From Kocuria sp. cx-455 (GTDB lineage Bacteria > Actinomycetota > Actinomycetes > Actinomycetales > Micrococcaceae), in NCBI RefSeq assembly GCF_014698015.1, contig NZ_JACXBS010000007.1, positions 124,001 to 188,000 of the forward strand: DNA of 64,000 nt. The letters run 5' to 3'. The notes under the pieces were generated by a model. It was not told the DNA's origin, ran no database searches, and saw nothing but the letters and a program-made list of their open reading frames with translations. This document shows positions 43,381-51,774 of this stretch, piece after piece. The number at the start of each line of letters is the position of its first letter. Position 1 is the first letter of the stretch. A program made the position numbers and the translations under genes.

Positions 43381-44037
43381 ATGAGCTATTCGGATGATGG
43401 CAACGGATATTTCACACGTGCCCTGGACGCCGAGGACCGGGGTGAGCTCGCGCAGGCCGAAACCGCATATCGGCAGGCCATTGAGTTGTTCAAGGAGACT
43501 CGACAGACCCAGCGTGAACTCGCGGCGTGCCACTACAATCTGGGCCACCTGTACGTGGTCATGAATGTGCGGGACAAAGCCATCACGGAATATCAGCGGT
43601 GCCTGGAGTACTTCGGGCAGGTCTCCGACAGCAGTCAGCCCAAGGGCCGCGCGCACTTGATCGTGGGGTCCCTGTTCGTGGAGGACCGGGACTACCCGCG
43701 GGCCGAATCCCACTTACTCGATGCGCTCGGGCAGTATTTGGACGCCCCGCACGATCCTCAGGACGAGGCCGAGTGTTACGTGAACCTCGCTCGCGTCTAC
43801 AACGCCACCAAGCGTCGGGCGCAGGCTGTGACGGCGTACAACCGCGCCTTGGACTTCTACCAGGAGACACCGGATTCCCAGCGGGACCAATCGGATTGCT
43901 ACACCGAGCTGGGCATCGTCTACCAGGATCTGGGCAAACTGGAGGAATCCGCTGCCGCGTACGGAGAGGCCGCCAGACTGCGTCAGCAAAGCACCCACCG
44001 CCACCACAAACACAAAAATAAGGGTTCCGAGTCATGA
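43381..44037 (+). CDS. Tetratricopeptide repeat protein
   Basis: 218-aa all-helical protein with about five TPR units: RALDAEDRGELAQAETAYRQAI, CHYNLGHLYVVMNVRDKAI, LDALGQYLDAPHDPQDEAE, CYVNLARVYNATKRRAQAV and CYTELGIVYQDLGKLEES. It ends in a His/Lys-rich tail. TPRs bind partner proteins. No signal peptide. Its stop overlaps the start of the aldo/keto reductase gene by 4 bp, which implies translational coupling and perhaps a shared role. Confidence 0.85.
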   Translation: MSYSDDGNGYFTRALDAEDRGELAQAETAYRQAIELFKETRQTQRELAACHYNLGHLYVVMNVRDKAITEYQRCLEYFGQVSDSSQPKGRAHLIVGSLFVEDRDYPRAESHLLDALGQYLDAPHDPQDEAECYVNLARVYNATKRRAQAVTAYNRALDFYQETPDSQRDQSDCYTELGIVYQDLGKLEESAAAYGEAARLRQQSTHRHHKHKNKGSES

Positions 44038-44990
44038 GTTTTCCGCTGATTTTCGGTTGCATGGCCCTGGGTGGGCCGTGGGATCGTTCCGAGATCACCA
44101 ACGCCCAGTTCGACGCCGCTCACACCGCAGTGCGCGCAGCTCACCGGGCCGGATTCGAGCTGTTCGACCACGCGGACATCTACGCCGCGGGCAAGTCCGA
44201 GGCGGTGTTCGGCCGCATCCTCGCTGAGGACCCCGAATTGCGTCAGGGCATCCGGTTGCAGACCAAGTGCGGTATCCGGCTACCGGGCAACACCGGGCCC
44301 CAGGACTCCCCGGTTCACTATCGTCTGGATCGTGACACCATCCGAGCAAGCCTCGAGGGTTCATTGCAGCGCCTGGGCGTGGACCGCGTGGAGCGGTTGA
44401 TCCTGCACCGACCGGATCCCTTGACCACCCTGGGAGAGACAGCCCAGACCCTGGATGACCTACGCTCCGAGGGGTTGATCAACTCCGTGGGGTTGTCCAA
44501 TATGACCCTGCGTCACGTAGCGGCTTTCCAGCAGGTCCTGAGCACCCCGTTGACCGCGGTTCAAATTCAAATGAGCCTGTCCCACCGTGATTTCGTGGAG
44601 ACTCAGGTGCTGGGTAATCAGAGCGAGGGCACCGAGTACAACTTCCCCGAGGGCCTGCTGACCCACTGCGCCGCGGATGAGATCGAGGTTCAGGCGTGGG
44701 GTGCCATGGCGAACGGCATTTACTCGGGCCGTGGCGCCCCTGAAGGTGACCCGACTGCGGAAGCTACGAGCGGCGTCGTCACGCGCTTGGCCGAACGCAT
44801 GAATCTCCCTCGTGAGGCCGTGGTGGTGGGTTGGCTACTACGCCACCCGTACGCGATCCGCCCGGTCGTGGGCACTACCAACCCGGAGCGAATCCGGGCG
44901 TGCACCCATGCACCTCAGGCCGCCGCGCAGATGACGCACTCGGACTGGTACGAGCTGTGGACGGCCGCCCGCGGACATGCCCTGCCATGA
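44034..44990 (+). CDS. Aldo/keto reductase (YdhF-like)
   Basis: 318-aa NADPH-dependent oxidoreductase with the AKR barrel. The catalytic tetrad is visible: Asp and Tyr in FDHADIYAAGKSE, Lys in LQTKCGI, His in LILHRPDP. The cofactor-binding end is VVGWLLRHPYAIRPVVGTTNPERI. Closest in style to the YdhF subgroup. It is translationally coupled to the TPR gene (ATGA overlap). Substrate unknown. Confidence 0.88.
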   Translation: MSFPLIFGCMALGGPWDRSEITNAQFDAAHTAVRAAHRAGFELFDHADIYAAGKSEAVFGRILAEDPELRQGIRLQTKCGIRLPGNTGPQDSPVHYRLDRDTIRASLEGSLQRLGVDRVERLILHRPDPLTTLGETAQTLDDLRSEGLINSVGLSNMTLRHVAAFQQVLSTPLTAVQIQMSLSHRDFVETQVLGNQSEGTEYNFPEGLLTHCAADEIEVQAWGAMANGIYSGRGAPEGDPTAEATSGVVTRLAERMNLPREAVVVGWLLRHPYAIRPVVGTTNPERIRACTHAPQAAAQMTHSDWYELWTAARGHALP

Positions 44991-45075
44991 GCGTCTCAGA
45001 CCTACGGGGTATCCTCCCAAGAGGGGCTTGAGTAGGGCACTAAGTAATTGTTAGTGAACGGTGACCTAGACACGC

Positions 45076-45104
45076 TTGCCACAAACAGCCCACATGACTA
45101 TTTT
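45076..45104 (+). promoter_or_regulatory. Promoter TTGCCA-N17-TATTTT
   Basis: A -35 TTGCCA (45076-45081) and a -10 TATTTT (45099-45104) with a 17-bp spacer, upstream of the DUF2617-like gene. The local DNA is AT-rich for this genome. Confidence 0.5.
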
Positions 45105-45118
45105 CTTTTGTAAAGAAG

Positions 45119-45137
45119 CCGTCGCGGGCTGCGACGG
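45119..45137 (+). promoter_or_regulatory. Small hairpin in the 5' leader of the DUF2617-like gene
   Basis: CCGTCGC (45119-45125) pairs perfectly with GCGACGG (45131-45137) around GGGCT. It sits just downstream of the expected transcription start and 5 bp before the AGGGAGAG ribosome-binding site. Confidence 0.4.
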
Positions 45138-45155
45138 TCGACAGGGAGAGTATCC

Positions 45156-45710
45156 ATGAACCGACCTTGGCTTACCCGGACGCCCGGACACGTGGTGTGC
45201 AACCCGGACGAGTTCAGTCACCGCACCGACCTTCCCGTGGTGGACGCCACGGCAACCCGGTCGCTAGCGGTCAATGAACTCACCACGGTGCAATTGCGGG
45301 TCAACCCCGGCCAGCACCAATTGGTCATCACCCACCGTGACGATCGCTGGGTGGAGACCATCGGTCTTTTCGACGACGCCGCTCCGGATCTTCCGGTCCT
45401 CCGGCGCCATCCCAACCCCACCGGTTTCGCCACCGATTTCGAGGTGGGTTGCACGGTGACCTCCCACTCACAGCGCGGATTGGTCAAAACGTTGGCACAG
45501 TTGCGTGATCGATTGGACAACGCGCCCTTGGCCGTGTGCGTCCAAGACGCGGACGAGCCCACCGCGATCACCGCGGCGTGCTGTCATGTCGACCCCGTGG
45601 AAAACGCCCTCATGTGGTGGACGTGGCGGACGCTGCCCGAATCGGGCTGCGTGATCCGCACCCGCGCGCAACTACACCTCACGGCCGCGCCGCAGGGCGT
45701 CGCGGCGTAG
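45156..45710 (+). CDS. DUF2617-like protein of unknown function
   Basis: 184-aa soluble protein. Three segments suggest DUF2617: an early strand TVQLRVNPGQHQLVI, the helix RGLVKTLAQLRDRLD and the late segment WWTWRTLPESGCVIRTRAQL. The assignment is from memory of the family pattern and is moderate. AGGGAGAG lies before ATG 45156, and a promoter and a small hairpin precede it. Monocistronic; its neighbour at 45755 converges. Confidence 0.65.
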   Translation: MNRPWLTRTPGHVVCNPDEFSHRTDLPVVDATATRSLAVNELTTVQLRVNPGQHQLVITHRDDRWVETIGLFDDAAPDLPVLRRHPNPTGFATDFEVGCTVTSHSQRGLVKTLAQLRDRLDNAPLAVCVQDADEPTAITAACCHVDPVENALMWWTWRTLPESGCVIRTRAQLHLTAAPQGVAA

Positions 45711-45754
45711 CTCGGCTCGCTCAGCGGTTCTGCGTCGTGCGTAGTCGCGCGGTC

Positions 45755-46231
45755 TCAGAACGGGGACGGTGCCGTGTACGGCTCCAGTAGCTCTCGCTGC
45801 TCCTTGGTAATGCGCAGAACGGTCCGCGTTTCCGGGACGAACAGTGCGAGCTGGGTTTGGGCGCGAACGCAGGGAGCGCCGTCGGCGGCGTCGACAATTT
45901 CGAATCCGAGGGCGAGCGTGGCTGCCTTGGCCGAAACGACCCAGACGCGGACCTCCGTGGGCACGTTGCGGTAGGCCAGCGGGCGCAAATACTTGACGCG
46001 GTGCTCGGCAATGAGCGCCTGCGTGCCGTCCGGCAGAACCGAGAAGAGCGGGATCTTGGCCGGCGCCACCTGCTCGCCGGTGCCCACGGGTACTCCGAAA
46101 GCCGCAATGCGCGCTTCTTCGAGGACACGCATGACCTCCACGTTGTTCACGTGGCCGTACGGGTCCATGTCACCCCAGCGCAGCGGAACCTCGCACGTGA
46201 CGGAGCGTTCCAAGTACTCGTTCGATCGCAT
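45755..46231 (-). CDS. Acyl-CoA thioesterase, hotdog fold (4-hydroxybenzoyl-CoA type)
   Basis: 158-aa hotdog-fold protein. RWGDMDPYGHVNNVEVMRVLEEAR carries the active-site Asp and the His-Val-Asn-Asn motif of the 4HBT/FcbC family. It probably hydrolyses medium-chain or aromatic acyl-CoAs. ATG 46231 was chosen because GAGGAG lies 7 bp upstream; ATG 46246 is five codons earlier with no site. Confidence 0.87.
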   Translation of the reverse strand: MRSNEYLERSVTCEVPLRWGDMDPYGHVNNVEVMRVLEEARIAAFGVPVGTGEQVAPAKIPLFSVLPDGTQALIAEHRVKYLRPLAYRNVPTEVRVWVVSAKAATLALGFEIVDAADGAPCVRAQTQLALFVPETRTVLRITKEQRELLEPYTAPSPF

Positions 46232-46337
46232 ATCGACGCTCCTCACGTGTGGATGTGTCCTCCCGGCCGGCAGCTCACGTGGTTGCCGGGGATGAGTGAG
46301 ATGATATCCGCGTCCGTGTTGCGATGGAGGTATTGGA

Positions 46338-46967
46338 GTGACGATTCAGGGGCCCGCCGGACCCAAACGACGGCGTTGGCCCGCGCGGCTGGCCGTGGTT
46401 TTGGTATTGGCCTTCGTTGCGTGGCTGGCCGTGTGTTGGGCCGTGTTGGAGCATCCCCGCACCGAGGAACCTGCCGTGTCCGACGCTCTGCTCGTGCTCG
46501 GCCCTCCGGACATCCAGCGCATGGCCACGGCGCAGGAATTGATGGAACGTGGCATCGCTCCCGTCCTGGTGATCGCCACTCCGGATGCTCAACCTGGCGA
46601 CTCGCCCGCCATGGTCCAGTACTACGAGGACAAGGACTTTTGCGCCCCGCGCACCGACTATGAGGTCATATGTTTCAAGCCCAACCCGTCCACCACCCAG
46701 GGTGAAGCTATTGAGCTGCGCGACCTGGCCGCCGAGCGCGGTTGGGACACCGTCACCGCCGTGACGTTCAAGCAGCACGTACCGCGGGCGCGCATGATTC
46801 TGAAACGGTGCTACGGCGGCGAGTTACGTATGGCCGCAACCGATTATGGGTTCACGCCGCTGGGTGCTCTGGGTCAGTATGTGTATCAGAGCGCCGGGTT
46901 CGTGAAAGCGTGGCTCACTCCCGGCTGCGAACAGCAGCTGCCGGGCAACCCGAAAGAGCTGGAATGA
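46338..46967 (+). CDS. YdcF/DUF218 family membrane-anchored protein
   Basis: 209-aa protein with a basic N-terminus, one transmembrane helix (about 17-37) and an extracytoplasmic DUF218 domain: DALLVLGPPDIQRMATAQELMERGIAPVLVIA, followed by STTQGEAIELRDLAAERGW and VTFKQHVPRARMILKRC. This family (YdcF, SanA, ElyC) is linked to envelope functions and nucleotide-type folds. GTG 46338 has GGAGG about 8 bp upstream. The small gene at 46975 follows after 7 bp. Confidence 0.82.
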   Translation: MTIQGPAGPKRRRWPARLAVVLVLAFVAWLAVCWAVLEHPRTEEPAVSDALLVLGPPDIQRMATAQELMERGIAPVLVIATPDAQPGDSPAMVQYYEDKDFCAPRTDYEVICFKPNPSTTQGEAIELRDLAAERGWDTVTAVTFKQHVPRARMILKRCYGGELRMAATDYGFTPLGALGQYVYQSAGFVKAWLTPGCEQQLPGNPKELE

Positions 46968-46974
46968 GGATCTC

Positions 46975-47295
46975 ATGGGTGACCTTCAGTGCCCCGCGAC
47001 CGTAATTTTCGTCGCCGACGCCGCCACCGCCGATTCCCTGCCCACTTTACGTTTTCGGGTGGCTCAGGTGCTGTCTCCGGACGTGTGCACTCCCGTTGAT
47101 CTGGTGGGAGCGGTCAAAAGTATCGTGGACGAGTACCGCGGCGAATGCGTTGCTGTTGTAGCGCCGCGGCCACTCGTGAGCAAGGCTTTGGCGGAGGCTT
47201 CCGCACATGGTTCCACGCCACCTGCTATCGCTGCCCCGTGGGTTGCGGTGGAGGTGGATTCCTCCGGTTGGAAGCTGCTGCCCACGAATTGGTGA
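46975..47295 (+). CDS. Small unknown protein, possibly a degenerate histidine-phosphatase fold
   Basis: 106-aa protein. TVIFVADAATADS at the start and IVDEYRGECVAVVAPRPLVSKAL later fall where histidine phosphatases have their RHGET and VVSHGG segments, but both catalytic histidines and the middle of the domain are missing. This resemblance is my own reading and is weak. ATG 46975 follows GAGG and lies 7 bp after the YdcF-like gene, so the two are likely co-transcribed. Confidence 0.6.
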   Translation: MGDLQCPATVIFVADAATADSLPTLRFRVAQVLSPDVCTPVDLVGAVKSIVDEYRGECVAVVAPRPLVSKALAEASAHGSTPPAIAAPWVAVEVDSSGWKLLPTNW

Positions 47296-47391
47296 ATGCG
47301 CTTATGCGTGTCTGAACACGTTTCTAACGTGGGGCTTTATGAGTGATAACCCCGCGATTGGAGAATTCGTGTTGACCGTGATGCCCCGGTG

Positions 47392-48234
47392 ATGGGTCCG
47401 AGCCATGCCGCATGCGGTGCTGCCGCTTGGGTGGCGCTGACCGGTGATTACACCCTGGAATTGGCCGACTTTTCCGTGCCCATTGGATTCGGCGTGCTCC
47501 CCGTGGGAGACGCGGGCGTGGTGACCGGTGCACTGATCTGCGCCGGCGCGGCGCTGTTGCCCGACATCGATCACCCGAGCGGAACCGTGGCGCGATCCCT
47601 GCCGCCGTTCTCAGGGTGGCTGTCCCGGATCGTGGCCCGGTTGTCCGGGGGCCATCGGCGAGGCACGCATTCGGTGATCGGACTGCTCGTGTTCACCCTG
47701 TTGGCGTGGTTGTCGCAGAACACCTCACTGCCCGTGGGTGATGGGCTGCGGTGGCTGGCTCAGTCGAGTGGTGATGGATCCACCCCTGCCGTGGTTGAAG
47801 CCCTGCCCGGGCAGGTGTGGCCACTGGCCGCGGTGCTGTCCGTGTTACTGATCGCGTTCGCCGTGAAGGTCCTGGCCTTTCTTCCCGACCGGATTTCGCA
47901 CGCCAACTGGTTGGTGGCCCTCGGCCTTGGACTCGTGGTGGCAACCAATCCCCCGGACCATCCGTGGTGGTTCGTCATTGCTGTCGCACTGGGCTGTGCC
48001 GTTCACATGCTCGGGGACATGGTGACCACCCAGGGCATTCACCTGCTGTGGCCGCTGCGCACTCGCCTACCGGTGCCGTCCACGTTCTACCGGGGCAAAT
48101 CCTTTGTGCGCTTTCCCGTTCTGGGCAAGGCCGGATCCGGTATGGAACTCGCGGCACTGACGCCCATCAGTCTGTACGCGGTGGTCGGTTTAGTCTGCGC
48201 AGTGGCCGCATGGGGTGGCATAACGCTGGGCTGA
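47392..48234 (+). CDS. YdjM-type membrane-bound metal-dependent hydrolase
   Basis: 280-aa protein of the YdjM/DUF457 family. The metal-binding motif starts at the N-terminus with GPSHAACG, followed by LLPDIDHPSG and HRRGTHSVIG, and HMLGDMVTTQGIHLLWPL near the C-terminus. About five helices. Catalytic role inferred from family only. The start is ATG 47392 (GTG 47389 also possible), without a clear ribosome-binding site. Confidence 0.83.
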   Translation: MGPSHAACGAAAWVALTGDYTLELADFSVPIGFGVLPVGDAGVVTGALICAGAALLPDIDHPSGTVARSLPPFSGWLSRIVARLSGGHRRGTHSVIGLLVFTLLAWLSQNTSLPVGDGLRWLAQSSGDGSTPAVVEALPGQVWPLAAVLSVLLIAFAVKVLAFLPDRISHANWLVALGLGLVVATNPPDHPWWFVIAVALGCAVHMLGDMVTTQGIHLLWPLRTRLPVPSTFYRGKSFVRFPVLGKAGSGMELAALTPISLYAVVGLVCAVAAWGGITLG

Positions 48235-48337
48235 TGCGGTTGCGGCGGGTCGCCGTTCACGGTGATTCGCCAAACGGCTCACCCATCGGGTAGGCTACTC
48301 AACGTTGTTCACCGGCGGAAGCCGAGTGATCCAACAA

Positions 48338-48424
48338 GCGCGAGTGGCGGAATAGGCAGACGCGCACGGTTCAGGTCCGTGTGCCCGAGAGGGCGTGGGG
48401 GTTCAACTCCCCCCTCGCGCACCA
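48338..48424 (+). tRNA. tRNA-Leu (anticodon CAG), CCA encoded
   Basis: The acceptor arm GCGCGAG (48338-48344) pairs with CTCGCGC (48414-48420), followed by ACCA. The anticodon stem-loop CACGGTTCAGGTCCGTG gives CAG, reading CUG. A long variable arm (class II) and a T-arm GGGGGTTCAACTCCCCC are present. Length 87 nt with CCA. Confidence 0.97.
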
Positions 48425-48431
48425 CACTAAG

Positions 48432-48476
48432 ACCGGCTGTTGACAAGGCGAAATGCCCTGTTAACGGCCGGTTTTT
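48432..48476 (+). terminator. Rho-independent terminator after tRNA-Leu
   Basis: ACCGGC...GTT...ACAAGGC pairs with GCC..TGT..AAC..GCCGGT in an imperfect long hairpin with an AAAT loop, followed by TTTTT. Confidence 0.8.
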
Positions 48477-48627
48477 CGTTGTCCTTCACCGCGCATGCAT
48501 GCGGGGGTAGCCGCCAGCGACATCTGAGGTCGAGGTACGTCGCGTTCAGGCGACTTAGAGTGCGTTCTCGCGCCACAGATGTCAGAGTCTTCGGGGCCCA
48601 CCGTGGAGCACAACCCTCAGGAGCCTC

Positions 48628-48861
48628 GTGACTGACGTTGCGACCCAGAGTCCCCAGCCCCTGCATTCTGATCGACAGTGGAACCCAACATTGGTCGAAT
48701 TCTGGCTCTACCGTCGATCACTCTGCACCCAGTGGCTGATTGCTCATGCCGATGTTCTGGACAGCCAGTACGTGATCTTCGACGATAAGATCTGGAGCAC
48801 CCACAGCTCCCGCGGACACTGGCAAACCTACAAAGCTTCCGGACCGAAAGCCGCCACATGA
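48628..48861 (+). CDS. Small hypothetical protein (77 aa)
   Basis: Small soluble protein with a core NPTLVEFWLYRRSLCTQWL and YVIFDDKIWSTHSS; no family recognised. GTG 48628 has CAGGAG 6 bp upstream. Its stop overlaps the start of the GNAT gene (ATGA), so it is real and translationally coupled to it. It could assist or be modified by the acetyltransferase, but there is no direct evidence. Confidence 0.65.
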   Translation: MTDVATQSPQPLHSDRQWNPTLVEFWLYRRSLCTQWLIAHADVLDSQYVIFDDKIWSTHSSRGHWQTYKASGPKAAT

Positions 48862-49355
48862 CATCCACTCCCCCGCTGCAACTCAAACCCTTCGATGCCA
48901 CCGACGTCCCGTTTTTCGCGAACATGGCCGCGGATCCGCGGGTCACGAAATTCGTGGGAGACGGCAGCATCTGGGACCAGGCCACCCTTGCGGAGAAGAC
49001 CAACAACGCGCTCCGAGCCGCTCCTTTGAATGAGCAGGGCGCAGCCCGCTGGTTCGTGGCCCTCCATGATGGCCAACCCGTGGGCGTCCTAGTCTCCACA
49101 CGCCGAGAAGCCGGTGTGGAGATCGGTTACTGGGTGCCGCCGGAGCACTGGGGGCAGGGAATCGCGGGATCCATGGTCGACGCCGGCCTGGAGACCATCC
49201 CGGCGCTGTATGACTCGGACAACCTGATCGCACGCGTTGACCCGGACAACACGGCGTCGGCGAGGGTGCTGACCCGGCGAGGATTCCACGTAACGGGGTG
49301 CGAAAACGGCTTGGACCGGTACACGCGGAAGGAGCCCTCTTCCGCGGCCCCGTGA
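48858..49355 (+). CDS. GNAT family N-acetyltransferase
   Basis: 165-aa acetyltransferase of the RimJ/RimL-like group. The acetyl-CoA site EIGYWVPPEHWGQGIAGSMVDAG (Q/R-x-x-G-x-G/A pattern) lies at about 90-112, and VDPDNTASARVLTRRGFHVTG near the C-terminus is typical. Substrate unknown. Coupled to the 77-aa gene before it. Confidence 0.88.
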   Translation: MTSTPPLQLKPFDATDVPFFANMAADPRVTKFVGDGSIWDQATLAEKTNNALRAAPLNEQGAARWFVALHDGQPVGVLVSTRREAGVEIGYWVPPEHWGQGIAGSMVDAGLETIPALYDSDNLIARVDPDNTASARVLTRRGFHVTGCENGLDRYTRKEPSSAAP

Positions 49356-49412
49356 TCAGGCGTTGAATGGGGCGCAACAGAAGCACCGCCAGAACCGCCC
49401 CAAAGGTCCGTC

Positions 49413-50120
49413 ATGACCAGCAACGACCCGGAACGCTCTGCCGCCGAACCCAAATTGAACCAGCCCGCCGCCGCACCGCCGGTTGTCGACCGAAACGTTT
49501 TCGACGCCGCGCTGGCAAAGCAAGTAGCTCGCGAGAAAGAAGTGACGCGACATAACGACCGGGTCTCGGCCGAGCGGCGTCGGCTTCCCATGGTGGAAGT
49601 CGAGAACTACACGTTCGAGGGCCCGGAAGGCCCCGTCACGCTGACCGACCTGTTCGGTGAGCACTACCTGCTGCTGGTGCAAAACGTGATGTTCGGCCCG
49701 GACTGGGAGCAAGGCTGCCCCAGTTGCACCTGGGCCGTGGACAACCTGCCTGCCAACATGGAACGGGTGACGGAGAACGGGATCGCGTTCGCCATGATCT
49801 CCCAGGCCCCCATCGAGAAACTCGAGACCTGGCGAAAAAGGAACGGCTGGCCGCACCTGTGGGTCTCCTCGCACGGGACCAGCTACCACTACGACTGGGG
49901 CTGGACCCGCACGAACGACCAGGGCGAGGAGTGGCAACTGCCCGGGTATTCGTACTACCTCCTCAAAGAAGGCGTGCCGTACCTGACGTACATGACGACG
50001 GCGCGCGGCACCGAGGCCATCCTGCCCACCGCCCACATCATGGACCGAATGGTCTATGGACGCCAGCAAGATTGGGAGAACAGCCCTGAGGGTTGGCCTC
50101 AGTACCCGACCTATGGTTAG
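49413..50120 (+). CDS. DUF899 family thioredoxin-fold protein
   Basis: 235-aa protein of DUF899. LPMVEVENYTFEGPEG, YLLLVQNVMFGPDWEQGCPSC (a CPxC pair in a thioredoxin-like position), WAVDNLPANMERV and GWPHLWVSSHGTSYHYD are characteristic. Probably a redox or dithiol-disulfide oxidoreductase-like cytosolic protein; function not established. Start ATG 49413, close behind the GNAT gene. Confidence 0.85.
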   Translation: MTSNDPERSAAEPKLNQPAAAPPVVDRNVFDAALAKQVAREKEVTRHNDRVSAERRRLPMVEVENYTFEGPEGPVTLTDLFGEHYLLLVQNVMFGPDWEQGCPSCTWAVDNLPANMERVTENGIAFAMISQAPIEKLETWRKRNGWPHLWVSSHGTSYHYDWGWTRTNDQGEEWQLPGYSYYLLKEGVPYLTYMTTARGTEAILPTAHIMDRMVYGRQQDWENSPEGWPQYPTYG

Positions 50121-50166
50121 GGCGTGGCTGTTCTCCCAGAACACCGCAATGTTTGATCAGGTCAGA

Positions 50167-51570
50167 TCAACCCCGTGTCACGGTCACCCGGCCGGTGCTG
50201 CGATCCCATGTGGCCACGCGCCCATTGGAGAACTTCTGCTGGACACCCTTGGCCACCTTGTACTCATTGGTCACCGGGTAACCCCAATTGTGTTCGTGGC
50301 CGGCGGCGCGCCACGCGGAACCAATGCCTCCGGTCAGTTTCACAACCCGAGCGCCGGTTGTCGGTGACCACATTGCACGGTTGACGGTGCCACCGCGGCG
50401 GAAGTCCTGATAGGCGCCTCCCGCCAGGGAGCGTTCGGCATGCGCGGGGTATCCCCACCCGCGCTCATAACCGGCCTTCTTGTACGAGGTGCCGATGGCC
50501 CCGCTCCACTTCACGGGAGCAGCCGCAGTCTGGGGACTCCAGTAGTAGGTGTACCCGCGGGTGAATCCTTGGTACACGCCACCGAGGAATCCCGTGGCTC
50601 GTTCCCCGGAGGTGGGTTGACCGTATTTGGCCGCCCCGCCCGTGCTCAAATAACTCGTTCTGATCCCGCCTTTGAGGAGGGAGCTGGTCTGCGTCACGGC
50701 CGTTCCACCGCCCACGTTGGGCAGCGCCCGGAGATCATGGCCGATCAAGGTTGCCGGGTTGTAGCCGTAATGGTCGACTCCCTGCAGGGTCCGCAGGCCC
50801 GCGCGCCCGAATCCGGCGTTCTTGTAGGTCTTATGACCCTGGGATGCGGCCGCCTTGGCCGACCACTCGGGCGGGTTGGTGTTGCCCTTCACATCAGCGG
50901 ATCCGGCGTGCCACGTCACGGGCAAGCTGCGGACAGCCGCACTGGGTGCCGTTTGCATGGGATTCGCACCACCACCGCCGATGAGCGTGACGCCACCACC
51001 GCGGATCCAATTCTGCTGATTGGCCAGGACCTCGTACGTGATGAACTCGGCCCCGCCGGAGTAGCCGGACAGCCACACTCGTGACGTGTCCAAACCGTAG
51101 CTGCGGACCAGTGAGTCCTTGAGCGAGCGGAAGTACTGCCCGTTCTTGTCGATGTCTTCCCACCAGGTGATGCCGTCGCCGGTGGCCTTCTTGTCGGGAG
51201 AGATCGGGACCACCAGGATCATGTTCTTCTTGCGCGCTTCAGCAGCCATGGCCCTCAGGTGGCTTCCACCGGGGTTGTGGACCCAGGTTTCCGAGGTTTT
51301 CCAGTAGTCACCGCCGAAGTAGAACAACACACCAACGGGCTTGGTGCGATCAATGCCGTCCGTGTAGATGTGGTAACTGGACGTCATGCCGTGGGCACTG
51401 AAGGGTTTGAAGTAGGTGGTGGCCGGTGGGGTGGCTGCGGCCACCTGCACCGCGGGAGCCTGCGCAATGTGCGCGGACGAGGGAGCTGCGGTCGCTGCGG
51501 GGGCCAGCGAGACCACAAGACCCAAGGACAGGGCTGCGGTGGGCAGCACAAAAGAGCGTAAGAAGCGCAT
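50167..51570 (-). CDS. Secreted alpha/beta hydrolase with C-terminal LGFP repeats
   Basis: 467-aa exported protein. A Sec signal peptide (residues 1 to about 28, ending APAATAAP) is followed by an esterase-like domain (about 55-290) with the nucleophile motif LSGYSGGAEF and a candidate catalytic His in GVDHYGYNP. Three or four LGFP-type repeats follow (about 300-465): KYGQPTSGE, GYTYYWSPQT, RGWGYPAHAE, AMWSPTTGA and HNWGYPVTNE. LGFP modules attach proteins to the cell envelope in actinobacteria. The domain resembles PHB-depolymerase or feruloyl-esterase-like hydrolases; the substrate is unknown. It probably acts outside the cell. Confidence 0.82.
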   Translation of the reverse strand: MRFLRSFVLPTAALSLGLVVSLAPAATAAPSSAHIAQAPAVQVAAATPPATTYFKPFSAHGMTSSYHIYTDGIDRTKPVGVLFYFGGDYWKTSETWVHNPGGSHLRAMAAEARKKNMILVVPISPDKKATGDGITWWEDIDKNGQYFRSLKDSLVRSYGLDTSRVWLSGYSGGAEFITYEVLANQQNWIRGGGVTLIGGGGANPMQTAPSAAVRSLPVTWHAGSADVKGNTNPPEWSAKAAASQGHKTYKNAGFGRAGLRTLQGVDHYGYNPATLIGHDLRALPNVGGGTAVTQTSSLLKGGIRTSYLSTGGAAKYGQPTSGERATGFLGGVYQGFTRGYTYYWSPQTAAAPVKWSGAIGTSYKKAGYERGWGYPAHAERSLAGGAYQDFRRGGTVNRAMWSPTTGARVVKLTGGIGSAWRAAGHEHNWGYPVTNEYKVAKGVQQKFSNGRVATWDRSTGRVTVTRG

Positions 51571-51774
51571 GGGGGGATGCTTTCTAAGGGGGGTATGAAG
51601 TTATGACGGACCACGTGTCCCGGGGGAGGACTGCGTGGTGGCAGGGCACTTCTAGGGGGATGAGGCCAAGCCAAGAACACATCTTGCCAGGTCAGAGGGC
51701 CCCTGAAAAGCTGTGCGCGAATATGAAGGAACTTTTGATACGCAATGTCCCACCCCTGGGCACCCGCCGGGGTC
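51571..51774. other. Intergenic region upstream of the secreted hydrolase gene
   Basis: 204 bp with no supported gene. It holds the hydrolase promoter, though no clear -35/-10 pair was identified, and the 3' end of the arylamine N-acetyltransferase gene's transcript. Confidence 0.5.
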
